DNA of 29,125 bases, from the NCBI GenBank assembly GCA_024233625.1, contig JACKPJ010000012.1, positions 1-29,125 on the forward strand, read 5' to 3'. Under the pieces are notes generated by a model. It did no database searches. It was not told the origin of the DNA and worked only from the letters and a program-made list of their open reading frames with translations. The stretch's first letter is position 1, and every line of letters starts with the position of its first letter. This DNA comes from Deltaproteobacteria bacterium. Lineage in GTDB: Bacteria; UBA10199; DSSB01. The position numbers were made by a program, and so were the translations under genes. Shown piece by piece: positions 7,557 through 16,445 of this stretch.

Positions 7557-9461
7557 CTACTCATTCACCACTTTAGCCATTTCCCATTTTTTTAAATGCA
7601 TCAACAAGACGGAAAGAGCTGCGGGAGTCACTCCTGAAATTCGTGAAGCCTGTCCAAGGCTTTGTGGGCGTACTTTTTCCAGTTTTTCAATGACCTCCGA
7701 AGAGAGACCCGGAAGTCCGCGAAAACTGAACTCATCTGGGATGGCCAAAGATTGCATGCGCTCGAGTTTTTCGACCTCCTCCTGTTGTCGTTGGATATAG
7801 CCCTGATATTTGATTTGGATCTCCACTTGTTCAAGAATTTCGGGTTTTCGATCTTGGAATAAATTCTCTAAACTGGAGTCTAATGCCAATAAGGAGTATA
7901 TCTTCATCTCGGGTCGTCTTAAAATGTCTGCCAGAGTCGCCGGTTGTTCGGTAGCTGCCGTATTGAGACTGCGAAGTTTTTTTTGAGTTTCTTCATTGGG
8001 CAAAAGACGCTGTGAGTTAAGATAAAATTTTAATTTCTCGATTTGGGCCTTTTTATCTTGAAAATCCTGATATTCTTCATCGCTGACCAGGCCGAACTTG
8101 CGACCATAATCACGCAAACGCAAATCTGCGTTGTCTTCTCTCAAAATCAAACGGTGTTCAGCCCGGGAGGTAAACATGCGATAGGGTTCACCGGCTGTGC
8201 CTTGGGTCACTAAGTCATCGATGAGTACTCCAATATAGGCTTCTGCACGACTTAAAACAAAGGGATCCTCACCACGAACCCGCAAGACGGCATTGATACC
8301 CGCCATCAAACCTTGACCTGCCGCTTCTTCATAGCCGGAAGTCCCATTGATTTGACCAGCATGAAAAAGATTTTTAACAGCTTTGGTTTCTAAATGCGGG
8401 TATAGTTGAGTCGGAGGTACATAGTCGTATTCGATCGCATAACCGGGCCTCATCATCTCAGCTTTTTCTAAGCCAGGAATTGTCCTTAAAAAAGCCAGTT
8501 GAATGTCGATGGGAAGTGAAGTGGAAAGTCCATTAACGTAAACTTCGTGGGTTTCCAAACCCTCGGGCTCTAAAAAGAGCTGATGACGATCTTTTTCGGG
8601 AAAACGCATGACCTTATCTTCGATCGAAGGGCAATAGCGCGGCCCCGTACCTTGAATTTTACCTGAATACATCGGGCTACGATGAATAGCTGCCTGAATT
8701 GCTTCATGTGTGGCCATATTGGTATAAGTAATGTGACAACTCACTTGGGGTAATTCAATTTGGTTATTCGAAAAACTAAATTTTTGCGCAGGTTCATCGC
8801 CAGGTTGCTCTTCAAGCTGCGAATAATCAATACTGCGGCGATCCATCCGAGGACAAGTCCCAGTTTTGAGACGGCCCACTTCAAAACCCAATTCAGCCAG
8901 CGAGCCTGAAAGCTTGAGAGCTGGCATATCTCCCGCACGGCCCGCTCCAAAGTTGTTTTCTCCCATATGGATCAGGCCATTGAGGAAGGTTCCCGTTGTC
9001 AAAATGACGGTTTTTGCTCGAAAAAAAATATTGAGATTGGTCAGTACACCTGTCACTTGGCCATTTTCGACCCCAATCGAATCGGCAAAGGCCTGCTTAA
9101 TATCTAATTGAGGGGTATTTTCTAGTATCCACTTCATCCGCTTTTTATAAAGGAGCTTATCCGCCTGTGCCCGACTTGCACGAACGGCAGGGCCTTTTCG
9201 CGTATTGAGCTGTCGAAATTGAATACCGGTAGCATCGATGTTTTTGGCCATCTCTCCGCCTAAGGCATCGATTTCTTTGACAATGTGTCCTTTACCCAAA
9301 CCACCAATGGCAGGGTTGCAGCTCATATGAGCAATATTGTCTAGATTAGAAGTAAGTAAAAGCGTTGAAGCGCCCATCCGCGCACTCGCCAGAGCAGCTT
9401 CGCAGCCAGCATGGCCTGCACCCACTACGAGAACATCATAATTTTTTCCGTAAATAATCAT
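7557..9461 (-). CDS. mnmG: tRNA uridine-5-carboxymethylaminomethyl modification enzyme, FAD subunit MnmG
   Basis: With MnmE it adds the aminomethyl or carboxymethylaminomethyl group at C5 of the wobble uridine (U34) of certain tRNAs, using FAD, NADH, folate and GTP. At 634 residues it has the usual length. Visible are the FAD-binding GAGHAG (14-19), the family signature CNPAIGGLGKGH (48-59), the conserved Cys in GPRYCPSIEDK (about 277) and the second signature GQINGTSGYEEAAGQG (369-384). GAGG-like TGAGGA precedes the ATG. It is separated from mnmE here by the L,D-transpeptidase and an opposite-strand porin, unlike the common mnmE-mnmG pair. Confidence 0.98.
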   Translation of the reverse strand: MIIYGKNYDVLVVGAGHAGCEAALASARMGASTLLLTSNLDNIAHMSCNPAIGGLGKGHIVKEIDALGGEMAKNIDATGIQFRQLNTRKGPAVRASRAQADKLLYKKRMKWILENTPQLDIKQAFADSIGVENGQVTGVLTNLNIFFRAKTVILTTGTFLNGLIHMGENNFGAGRAGDMPALKLSGSLAELGFEVGRLKTGTCPRMDRRSIDYSQLEEQPGDEPAQKFSFSNNQIELPQVSCHITYTNMATHEAIQAAIHRSPMYSGKIQGTGPRYCPSIEDKVMRFPEKDRHQLFLEPEGLETHEVYVNGLSTSLPIDIQLAFLRTIPGLEKAEMMRPGYAIEYDYVPPTQLYPHLETKAVKNLFHAGQINGTSGYEEAAGQGLMAGINAVLRVRGEDPFVLSRAEAYIGVLIDDLVTQGTAGEPYRMFTSRAEHRLILREDNADLRLRDYGRKFGLVSDEEYQDFQDKKAQIEKLKFYLNSQRLLPNEETQKKLRSLNTAATEQPATLADILRRPEMKIYSLLALDSSLENLFQDRKPEILEQVEIQIKYQGYIQRQQEEVEKLERMQSLAIPDEFSFRGLPGLSSEVIEKLEKVRPQSLGQASRISGVTPAALSVLLMHLKKWEMAKVVNE

Positions 9462-9756
9462 CGTGAATCCTCAACTTCTCCAAAAAATCAGATCTAGCAA
9501 ATTACAAGTAAAAGTCAATGTCAGAGAAGCTCAAAGGATCTGTTTGGCGACCAGGTATAAAATATGATTAAAAAATAGGCAACTGCACAAATTATACACG
9601 ATTTCTTCCTAAAAAGAAGCTCCCAAAATTATTTAGTATTTTTTTAACTATATGATTTTAATGTTTTTTTTAAATCCATCCTTTTGGCACTTTGTTTGCT
9701 TTAATAAAAGGGTCGAGGGAGGGATTTTTTTAATTCGGCTTGTAAGGACAATAACA

Positions 9757-11163
9757 ATGACCCTTTCTTCAACAAAAAAATTACACCTTGGTGTTTCATA
9801 TTCAGACTTTTTACCTACAGAAGCCCCGTCTCAAAAAGCAGGTGCTTTTACGCGGGATGCTTTTCAGAGGCCTGCAAAAACTCAAAATGAAGAGGATGAC
9901 AAACATAAATTTGAACGTTGTGACAAAAATGCAGCGATTCAAAGTGGAAAAAAACCTTTTTCTGATCGATTTTGTCAATTTGCGGCCCCAATCAGTTTTG
10001 GCTTCTATAATGAAGGCTTGGCGACAGTTGATTTAGACAACCCGGGAAGTGAAGATCACGCATTGCGCTCTCTAACAGCTAGGGATGGGGTGAGCATTCC
10101 TACTAGCCAACTCAGTTTGGCACGCGAAGCAGAGCCGAATTCTGTTGGATTTGGCTTTGATTTAATGGCAGGGAACGATGCTGAAAATCTTAAACCCGGA
10201 GATCCTCTCCTGAATATGCCTTACGCATATATGCGTCAGGCATATTTTTCTTTTTTACTTCAAGGAAATCCTAAAAATGGTACTTTTTATGGAAAAATTG
10301 GTTTATTTGACACGGATGTCGGCATCGAATCCAATACAAATACCCTCAATCCATTTTATTCACGATCATTGCAATGGATGACGGATCCTGTCAATCACAG
10401 CCTTTTTCGGGGTGCTTGGACTCATGCTAATGAGCAATTTTCGGTCCTCTTTGGTCTTAACAATACCTGGAACCCAAGTTTAAAACCCTATATCACTTCT
10501 CGACTTGGGCTCTCTCCATTGAATTTTGGTGGTACTCTTGGAATTTCTGCGTCTTTTCTTGATGGAGCATTAACCTATAGCGCGATATTCATGGCAGGAA
10601 GTAATAATTTCGAAGACCCGAGCACTTGTAATGGAGAAGCAGAAGAAAGTTCAGGTTCCGGATGTCAGGAAAAACCTTACGCAATGACCTTTTATCATTT
10701 AGCAAGCACTTACTCGCCTGTCGAAAAGCCTTGGGCCTTTGCAGTTGAACTTGACCACGGAAGACAGAGACAACCCGATGCACCAACGGGTCGTTGGTAC
10801 ACAGCTTCGGCTTATTTTCGTTACTTTGATAATAAAGTGACAAATCTAGAAACTGCACTGCGCTTTACAGTATTGGTCGATCCAGATACCTTCATCACAG
10901 GGCAACACCAAACTATCACTTCTGGAACTGTTGCACTACATTGGAGCTGGCTCAATTTTATTATGAAGCATACTTCTAAAGCAACACTCTTTGATGGCAA
11001 TGGCGAAAACGGAGAATCCGGTTGGAAATCTTCTATTGGAACAGAGCTACGGGTCGATGGTGCCAATGGCAGAGTTAGTGACACAGAATGTCCTCTAGGA
11101 GGACCTCATTGCCAGATACTACCAACGCTAACAGGCGGATTAAGAGTATTCTACGAGTTTTAA
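9757..11163 (+). CDS. Outer-membrane beta-barrel porin, BBP2/OmpL-like
   Basis: The start is set at ATG 9757, preceded by AAGGA eight bases upstream; an in-frame ATG at 9652 would add 35 residues with no ribosome site. The product is about 468 residues. From residue about 100 it alternates in the way of a beta-barrel: GFGFDLMAGNDAENL, AYMRQAYFSF, GKIGLFDTDVGIES, NPFYSRSLQW and repeated strands, ending in the terminal Phe (VFYEF) expected for Bam recognition. This order matches the BBP2 (OmpL-like putative porin) family. Oddly, neither start gives a convincing signal peptide: the first 60 residues are polar with two cysteines. A substrate cannot be inferred. The stop overlaps the stop of the convergent L,D-transpeptidase by 4 bases. 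Confidence 0.75.
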   Translation: MTLSSTKKLHLGVSYSDFLPTEAPSQKAGAFTRDAFQRPAKTQNEEDDKHKFERCDKNAAIQSGKKPFSDRFCQFAAPISFGFYNEGLATVDLDNPGSEDHALRSLTARDGVSIPTSQLSLAREAEPNSVGFGFDLMAGNDAENLKPGDPLLNMPYAYMRQAYFSFLLQGNPKNGTFYGKIGLFDTDVGIESNTNTLNPFYSRSLQWMTDPVNHSLFRGAWTHANEQFSVLFGLNNTWNPSLKPYITSRLGLSPLNFGGTLGISASFLDGALTYSAIFMAGSNNFEDPSTCNGEAEESSGSGCQEKPYAMTFYHLASTYSPVEKPWAFAVELDHGRQRQPDAPTGRWYTASAYFRYFDNKVTNLETALRFTVLVDPDTFITGQHQTITSGTVALHWSWLNFIMKHTSKATLFDGNGENGESGWKSSIGTELRVDGANGRVSDTECPLGGPHCQILPTLTGGLRVFYEF

Positions 11164-12092
11164 GGAGAAGCCGCTAAGGCATCTTGAGCATTTGAAGAGC
11201 CTGCGGGACTCAACTCACTAGGAGCAGCAGTAGCTGGAGTACTCATCACTTGCAACTCTTCAATGCTGAGTTCAACAGTTCTTTTACGGCGCATTTTATC
11301 CAGCTTTTTGACCAAAGCCACATTGAGTTCAATAGCAGGATATTCAACAAGCGTTTGCTCTAGTTGCTCTTGAAAACCTTTCTGCCAATAGCGATTGGGA
11401 TGCAAAAGCAAACGCTCATTTCTTAATTCGACCTGAGAATACTCGATACTGACCGGAACCGTATCCAAGAGTTTTACCACATAAGTCCGTCCGCGATTTT
11501 TAGCATATGTCTCCCTTAAAGCAGGGTTTGCTTTCTCTGAATAGCGCTTTTGTATTTCCCAAGCTAAATCTGTCACATCCTGCTTATGCATACGCATACA
11601 ACCATGAGACACTGCTCGACCAACCGAGCTAGGTTTATTCGTTCCATGAATCAAAATTCCATTTTGCATCACTAACTTGACAGCTCCCAAGGGATTGTGT
11701 GGTCCCGGAGGCATCACAGACTCTCCCTTCGCCCAATCACTATCAGGAGGATACCAAGAAGGGTTCCACTCAATTCGACTAATGTAAAAATCTTGGACTG
11801 GAGTTTGATAACGCAAAGAGCCCACCGCAATCGAGTAACTATGGTAAAATTCTCCATTAAGATAAAGATCTAAGCGCGTCGCTGGAATATTAATACGGAT
11901 GCTTAATTGTTCTGCTGGACGAAATTGGTCCTCAGACTCTTCCTGATTCGTTTCACTCGGATTTGCCAGACCTTTTTGTGTTTCCAAAGTCTCTTGAGCT
12001 AGACTTACATTAGGGAAAATTAGGATGCACAAAAAAAGACTTAGTCTTTTAAAATTAAATGCAAGAATTTTTTTTAATGTAATTTTCCCCAT
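11160..12092 (-). CDS. L,D-transpeptidase (YkuD family)
   Basis: It is a periplasmic enzyme that forms or remodels peptidoglycan cross-links, or attaches outer-membrane proteins to the wall, with a catalytic cysteine. The start is set at ATG 12092 because GGAG lies seven bases upstream and a promoter ends just before it; a longer form from 12116 would begin at or upstream of the likely transcription start. The product is about 310 residues: signal peptide (about 1-33, cleavage after SLA), a short linker, then a YkuD domain from about residue 60 with HGTN (149) and SHGCMRM (catalytic Cys about 165). A C-terminal extension of about 100 residues ends in an Ala/Ser/Pro-rich tail. LysM domains are absent. 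Confidence 0.93.
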   Translation of the reverse strand: MGKITLKKILAFNFKRLSLFLCILIFPNVSLAQETLETQKGLANPSETNQEESEDQFRPAEQLSIRINIPATRLDLYLNGEFYHSYSIAVGSLRYQTPVQDFYISRIEWNPSWYPPDSDWAKGESVMPPGPHNPLGAVKLVMQNGILIHGTNKPSSVGRAVSHGCMRMHKQDVTDLAWEIQKRYSEKANPALRETYAKNRGRTYVVKLLDTVPVSIEYSQVELRNERLLLHPNRYWQKGFQEQLEQTLVEYPAIELNVALVKKLDKMRRKRTVELSIEELQVMSTPATAAPSELSPAGSSNAQDALAASP

Positions 12093-12116
12093 ACCCATTC
12101 TCCATCTTGAACTCAT

Positions 12117-12145
12117 ATTTTAACACTCTTCCTAATCTACAACAA
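12117..12145 (-). promoter_or_regulatory. Sigma-70-type promoter of the L,D-transpeptidase gene
   Basis: On the minus strand TTGTTG (12145-12140) and TAAAAT (12122-12117) are separated by exactly 17 bases. The predicted transcript starts near 12110 and reaches GGAG and the ATG at 12092 with a very short leader. It decouples the gene from the mnmE operon. Confidence 0.55.
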
Positions 12146-12166
12146 TCCGATATTATCTTGCTGACT

Positions 12167-13567
12167 TTATTTACCGATACAAAACTGTGAAAATATCTTA
12201 TCTAAGACTTCTTCATGATCTATTTTACCTAAAAGCGCCGCTAAAGAATCCGATGCACGCCGTAAGTCTGCTGCCAAACATTCTGCTGGTAATTGCTCTT
12301 GTAGGGCCTTCAAGGCTTCTTCTAAGGCAAGGGTTGCAAGCTTAATAGCATCTCGATGTCGAGCATTATTTAAATATGCGTGGCTTTTCTCACCCAGAAT
12401 CGACAAGCCTACTTGTTTTAACATCATTTCTTTGAGTTTTTCAATCCCAAAGCCGGTTTTGGCTGAAATGAAAACCCAGTCTTGAAATAGCCATTCAGGT
12501 GAATCTTTCCGGTTTTTTAAAAAATCCGAAAATACTCTGGGTAAATCTGCTTTATTTCCAACAATAATGACAGGAGGCTTCAATCGCTGAATAACTTCAT
12601 AGTCCTCGTCAGTCACTTCTTGAGACACATCGAGTAGCCATAAAGTTAAATCAGCTTGTTCGGCAATGCGCTGACTTCGGCGGATTCCTTCCTTTTCAAC
12701 GACCTCCTTGACCTCTCGTATGCCAGCCGTATCAAAAATCTGCCAAGCCAGTCCCTGCATCTGAATATAACCTTCAATCACATCGCGGGTTGTTCCAGGA
12801 ACATCATGGACGATAGCCCGGTCCTCTCCCATAAAACAATTGAGCAAACTTGACTTGCCCACATTGGGCCTACCAACTAAAGCAACACGAATTCCTTCTC
12901 GAATTAATCGACCGATTTGAAAGCGCTGGAGCCATAACTCTAGTTTTTGCCCAATTTCTTCGATGCGTTTTTTCAAAGCTATTGGCTGGAGAATCTCGAT
13001 TTCTTCTTCCGGAAAATCAATTGCTGCTTCAACTTGCGCCAAGACATCAATCAACTTTTCCCGAAGAAAAGAGATTTCCTCTGAAATTCTTCCTTCCAAT
13101 TGAGAATTTGCATTGGCTAAAGCTTTTTCACTCTTGGCATGAATCATTTCCGCAATGGCTTCGGCCTGTAATAAATCGATTTTACCGTTTAAAAAAGCAC
13201 GCCGACTAAATTCACCTGGCTCTGCAAGTCGCGCCCCAAGAAAAACACAAGCTTCCAAAATCCGGTTAAGTAAGAGTGGCCCTCCGTGCATATGAAGCTC
13301 AAGAACTTCTTCACCCGTAAATGAATTTGGGGCACGCATCCAAACCAACAATCCATTGTCGATTTTTTCTTTGGATTTGGGATGAAAAAAATCTCCCCGA
13401 TAGAGCTTATGCGATTCAAACTGAGAAAGTTTTTTTTTTCCTTTCCAGATCGAATCAACAATAGAAGCCGCCTTCGAACCACTGATTCGAATGACTCCAA
13501 TGCCACCTTCACCCGGTGGAGTCGCTAAAGCGACAATGGTGTCGCGTTTCCAATCTTGGATGTTCAT
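12167..13567 (-). CDS. mnmE: tRNA modification GTPase MnmE
   Basis: It is the partner of MnmG in U34 modification. The 466 residues have the full family layout: an N-terminal folate-binding domain (to about 120), a helical domain, and an inserted G domain with GRPNVGKS (232-239), PGTTRD (257-262), DTAG (279-282) and NKAD (338-341). The C-terminus is FCIGK with the conserved terminal-motif cysteine. It starts 6 bases after yidC in the same leftward operon. No separate promoter is evident in front of it. Confidence 0.98.
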   Translation of the reverse strand: MNIQDWKRDTIVALATPPGEGGIGVIRISGSKAASIVDSIWKGKKKLSQFESHKLYRGDFFHPKSKEKIDNGLLVWMRAPNSFTGEEVLELHMHGGPLLLNRILEACVFLGARLAEPGEFSRRAFLNGKIDLLQAEAIAEMIHAKSEKALANANSQLEGRISEEISFLREKLIDVLAQVEAAIDFPEEEIEILQPIALKKRIEEIGQKLELWLQRFQIGRLIREGIRVALVGRPNVGKSSLLNCFMGEDRAIVHDVPGTTRDVIEGYIQMQGLAWQIFDTAGIREVKEVVEKEGIRRSQRIAEQADLTLWLLDVSQEVTDEDYEVIQRLKPPVIIVGNKADLPRVFSDFLKNRKDSPEWLFQDWVFISAKTGFGIEKLKEMMLKQVGLSILGEKSHAYLNNARHRDAIKLATLALEEALKALQEQLPAECLAADLRRASDSLAALLGKIDHEEVLDKIFSQFCIGK

Positions 13568-13573
13568 GGGCTT

Positions 13574-15259
13574 TTAAGTACTGGCTTTTCTGCCCTTAAA
13601 GAGTTCCAAAAAACTAAGGTCACGATGATGCATGTACTGCTGAATCACCGTCATGACTGTATTGACAAAAATGTAAACGACCAAGCCGACGGGTAAAAAT
13701 AGCATAAAAACCGAAAACATGATGGGCATAATCATCATCATCTTGGCTTGTGAGGGATCCCCAGCGGTCGGCGTAAGTTTTTGTTGTAAGACCATCATCA
13801 CTCCCAATAATACCGGCAAGACAAAATAGGGATCAGGCGCAGAAAGGTCTTGGTAAGGTCCAAAGAATGGTGCATGATAAAGTTCGGTCGCAGTAAATAG
13901 CACTTTGTAAAGAGCAAAATAAATGGGCATCTGCAAGACCATGGGGAGACAACCGCCCATTGGATTAACCTTATGAGTCTTAAAAAGATTCATGGTCTCC
14001 ATATTAAGACGCTCACGGTTGTCTTTATGTTTTTCTCGCAATTCCTTTAATTTAGGCTGAAGCTTTTGCATCGCTTTCATCGATTGCATGGATTTTTTTG
14101 TTAATGGATGCATTAATAACTTGATAAATACGGTTAAAATAATGATAGCAATTCCCCAGTTGCCAATAAAGGATTCGAAGAATTTCAATAACCACAAAAT
14201 AGGACGCGCAACGACAGCAAACCAACCATAGTCTATCGCTTCATTGAGATGTACATTTGAAAAGCTATTGAGATAAGTTGGATTTTTTGGCCCTAAATAA
14301 AGCGTAAAATGATATTCTTTTTCGGAACCTGGACTAAGAGTTTCTTCTGGATAGCGAAAATCGGAAAAAATATATGCTTTGTCGACACCATAAGCTTGCA
14401 AGTTCTCACCTGTCGAACTGTCAGCAATAATACCTCTTAAAAAGTAACGGTCTTCAAGACCTGACCAGGAGATATCCCCAACACCTTCTTGATAAGCAGT
14501 AATATCTTTTAATGAATGTTGGCGCTCAACACCCTCACTTGAATAATGAAGGGGAGTAATAAAATCCTGCCTTTTAAGAAAACTCAAAAAACCGGCCCCA
14601 TTATCTTGTTCTCGTTGCTTAGTAAGAATTCGAAGTCCTGGCTTAATGGTCTGCGCTTGCTCATTTAAATTTTTAATATTTAATTGCAGTTTTAGACTGT
14701 AGTCTTCTGTGGGAGTTGTCACGATCTGCTCTAATTGCAAGCCCTGATACGCACTGCGATATTTTATATGCTTTTCAGTCTTTTCTACCTCTTCATAATC
14801 AGGAAAGCTGCTTTCTTTTCCGGCAAATAAAAGTAATTGCATAGGAGGGGTCTTCTCACTACCTTCTAAAAGATTGGTATGGGGCCCTTTATTATTTGCG
14901 TTTTGAAAAAAATCATTGAGCTTCCAAAATGTCGGAAGTCCTGTGTGGCTGCTTAATTCAGTCGAGACTTTTGCAGTTTTTAAGGAACTCAAACGTAAGG
15001 GAGCTCGCTTTTCTTCAGTCTTTTCTTGCTGAGAGCTTACTTCCTCAGTTTTTTGAGACTCATTCTTTTTTTCCTCTGCCTTTTGAGAAGGGCCTGATTC
15101 TTTATTTAAAGTAACTTCAGAAGTATTTAAGTCTTCTTTTTGAGCGCTTTCGTCCGATTGCACAGTAGGAGACTGTGGTGCGGTAATAGGAAATAATGCA
15201 TAATAACCCAAAAGTACAACTGCACTTAGAACGACGGCTAATAAAGTTCTTTTATCCAT
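13574..15259 (-). CDS. yidC: Membrane protein insertase YidC
   Basis: It inserts and folds inner-membrane proteins, alone or with Sec. The start is the ATG at 15259 (MDKRTLLA); a TTG seven codons upstream is unlikely. The 561 residues have the Gram-negative form: a first membrane segment (about 5-22), a charged Glu/Lys/Ser-rich linker, a periplasmic beta-sandwich domain (about 85-340), and the conserved five-helix core at the C-terminus. The core contains HPLTKKSMQSM, the cytosolic helical hairpin (KLQPKLKELREKHK) and NPMGGCLPMVLQMPI. The groove position that is Arg in E. coli appears to be Lys (VFIKLLMHPLT). yidD lies 72 bases upstream and mnmE 6 bases downstream. Confidence 0.98.
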   Translation of the reverse strand: MDKRTLLAVVLSAVVLLGYYALFPITAPQSPTVQSDESAQKEDLNTSEVTLNKESGPSQKAEEKKNESQKTEEVSSQQEKTEEKRAPLRLSSLKTAKVSTELSSHTGLPTFWKLNDFFQNANNKGPHTNLLEGSEKTPPMQLLLFAGKESSFPDYEEVEKTEKHIKYRSAYQGLQLEQIVTTPTEDYSLKLQLNIKNLNEQAQTIKPGLRILTKQREQDNGAGFLSFLKRQDFITPLHYSSEGVERQHSLKDITAYQEGVGDISWSGLEDRYFLRGIIADSSTGENLQAYGVDKAYIFSDFRYPEETLSPGSEKEYHFTLYLGPKNPTYLNSFSNVHLNEAIDYGWFAVVARPILWLLKFFESFIGNWGIAIIILTVFIKLLMHPLTKKSMQSMKAMQKLQPKLKELREKHKDNRERLNMETMNLFKTHKVNPMGGCLPMVLQMPIYFALYKVLFTATELYHAPFFGPYQDLSAPDPYFVLPVLLGVMMVLQQKLTPTAGDPSQAKMMMIMPIMFSVFMLFLPVGLVVYIFVNTVMTVIQQYMHHRDLSFLELFKGRKAST

Positions 15260-15331
15260 TTTTTTGTGACACCTTTGCAATACCTAAGTTTTAATCACGA
15301 TAGCTTTCAATTTGTTTTAGAGTACATAATG

Positions 15332-15625
15332 TTAGAGTAATTGATGATGAAGTTTCACTTCGTGAGCATATTTTTTTTCATTGAGATCTCCACAACAATT
15401 GGGGGGATCGTAACCTCCAGGATGCCAAGGATGACATTTTAGCAAGCGTTTAAGCATGTAAAAAAACGCCCTAAATAAATTCATTTTTTGGAAACATTGC
15501 AGCGCATAATTTGAACATGTCGGGTAAAATCGGCATCTTGCAGGCAATAAAGGTGATATAAATTTTTGATAGCCCCTTATTGATAACAAAATAAGAAAGC
15601 GCATCATCTCTTTGACACTTTTCAA
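15332..15625 (-). CDS. yidD: Membrane protein insertion efficiency factor YidD
   Basis: It is a small membrane-associated protein that helps YidC-dependent insertion. The 97 residues carry the family core: RGYQKFISPLLPARCRFYPT, then CSNYA and CHPWHPGGYDP. Translation probably begins at the TTG at 15625, which directly follows the rnpA stop codon (15626-15628); its GGAG ribosome site lies inside the rnpA end, so the two genes look translationally coupled. In-frame ATGs at 15607 and 15604 are alternatives. Confidence 0.95.
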   Translation of the reverse strand: MKSVKEMMRFLILLSIRGYQKFISPLLPARCRFYPTCSNYALQCFQKMNLFRAFFYMLKRLLKCHPWHPGGYDPPNCCGDLNEKKYAHEVKLHHQLL

Positions 15626-15972
15626 TTAATTTTTCTCCAATGCCTTTTGCAATGACTGCCTAAAAACTATTTGGTTTTCTGTTTTAACTTGCTGACGTAC
15701 AAGAACAACATAATCTCGAGCAGCAAGTGTTTTTCGGCATTGTCTAAAAACTTCTCTGATCATCCGCTTATGTAAATTGCGCTGGACAGCTAAAGAAATT
15801 TTTTTTTTGGAACAATAATTCCTAAGCGTGGAATCGATTGCTCATTTTTGAGGGAAAAAATCCAAAAAAAAGAAAAGGCTTGTCTCTTACCCCTCTTTAA
15901 TAATCTTTCGAAGTCCTCCCTTTTTCGCAATCGAAAGGACTTCCCAAAACTCTTTTCACTCATATCCAACAA
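15626..15972 (-). CDS. rnpA: RNase P protein component, interrupted by a frameshift
   Basis: It is the protein subunit of RNase P, which matures tRNA 5' ends. The reading frame from the TTG at 15972 (AAGGA six bases upstream; ATG at 15963 is the alternative) gives SFRLRKREDFERLLKRGKR and RLGIIVPKK, then stops at 15790-15792 after the run of ten A (15799-15808). In another frame the rest of the protein is intact: ISLAVQRNLHKRMIREVF (the RNR-motif region), then ARDYVVLVRQ, ending at 15626. Full length would be about 114-115 residues, normal for the family. One missing A, or two extra A, in the homopolymer explains the break. The gene is normally essential, so a sequencing or assembly indel or slippage at the A run is more likely than loss. 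Confidence 0.9.
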
Positions 15973-16025
15973 ACAATATCCTTGAAAAGATGAAGAAGTT
16001 TTCTAGAACTTTCCAAAATGATTGA

Positions 16026-16175
16026 TTATTTGTGAGATATTTCCTTAGCCAAACGAGTTCGACCTTTTGCGCGTCTTCTTTTTAAGACCAGCCTACCACC
16101 TACACTGCTCTTTCTTGCTCTGAAACCGTGTTTGCGTTTTGCTTTTAAATTACTTGGTTGAAATGTTCTTTTCAT
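16026..16175 (-). CDS. rpmH: 50S ribosomal protein L34 (bL34)
   Basis: The 49-residue protein begins MKRTFQPSNLKAKRKHGF and continues RARKSSVGGRLVLKRRRAKG, ending SHK, an unmistakable bL34. AAGGA lies 10 bases before the ATG. It is the first gene of the leftward rpmH-rnpA-yidD-yidC-mnmE operon, divergent from dnaA, in the classic bacterial order. Confidence 0.97.
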   Translation of the reverse strand: MKRTFQPSNLKAKRKHGFRARKSSVGGRLVLKRRRAKGRTRLAKEISHK

Positions 16176-16207
16176 TGTTTTTTCATCCTTATCTTTTTAA
16201 GGCCCAA

Positions 16208-16236
16208 AGCCTAAAACCTGCTGTGGATAAGTTCAA
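16208..16236 (-). promoter_or_regulatory. Candidate rpmH operon promoter with a DnaA box in its spacer
   Basis: On the minus strand TTGAAC (16236-16231) and TAGGCT (16213-16208) are 17 bases apart, and the spacer begins with a perfect DnaA box TTATCCACA (16230-16222). The -10 match is weak, so the call rests on the spacing and position about 35 bases upstream of the rpmH ATG. DnaA binding there would be expected to repress the operon. Confidence 0.4.
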
Positions 16237-16445
16237 CCAAAAAATTGGATTTATCCTCATTAATTTGTTTGAGAACACTTTTAGCCGCATTAGTCAATGC
16301 GAAAAATATTGGATAGAGATCTCCTCTCTCATATCTTTGAAGCCTGACTTGCAGTCACAATTTTCATCAAAGTTCCTTTAGATCAAACCTATTCAAAACT
16401 CATTTAAAAAAAAATTGTTTTGAGACCAGTGAGTTACAAATATTC

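Noticed and set aside
12850..13209. Plus-strand ORF of 119 codons inside mnmE
   Set aside because: It is antisense to strongly conserved MnmE sequence and has no ribosome site or known pattern.
16139..16381. Plus-strand ORF of 80 codons over rpmH and the origin region
   Set aside because: It is antisense to rpmH and runs through a DnaA box and promoter; composition is not protein-like.
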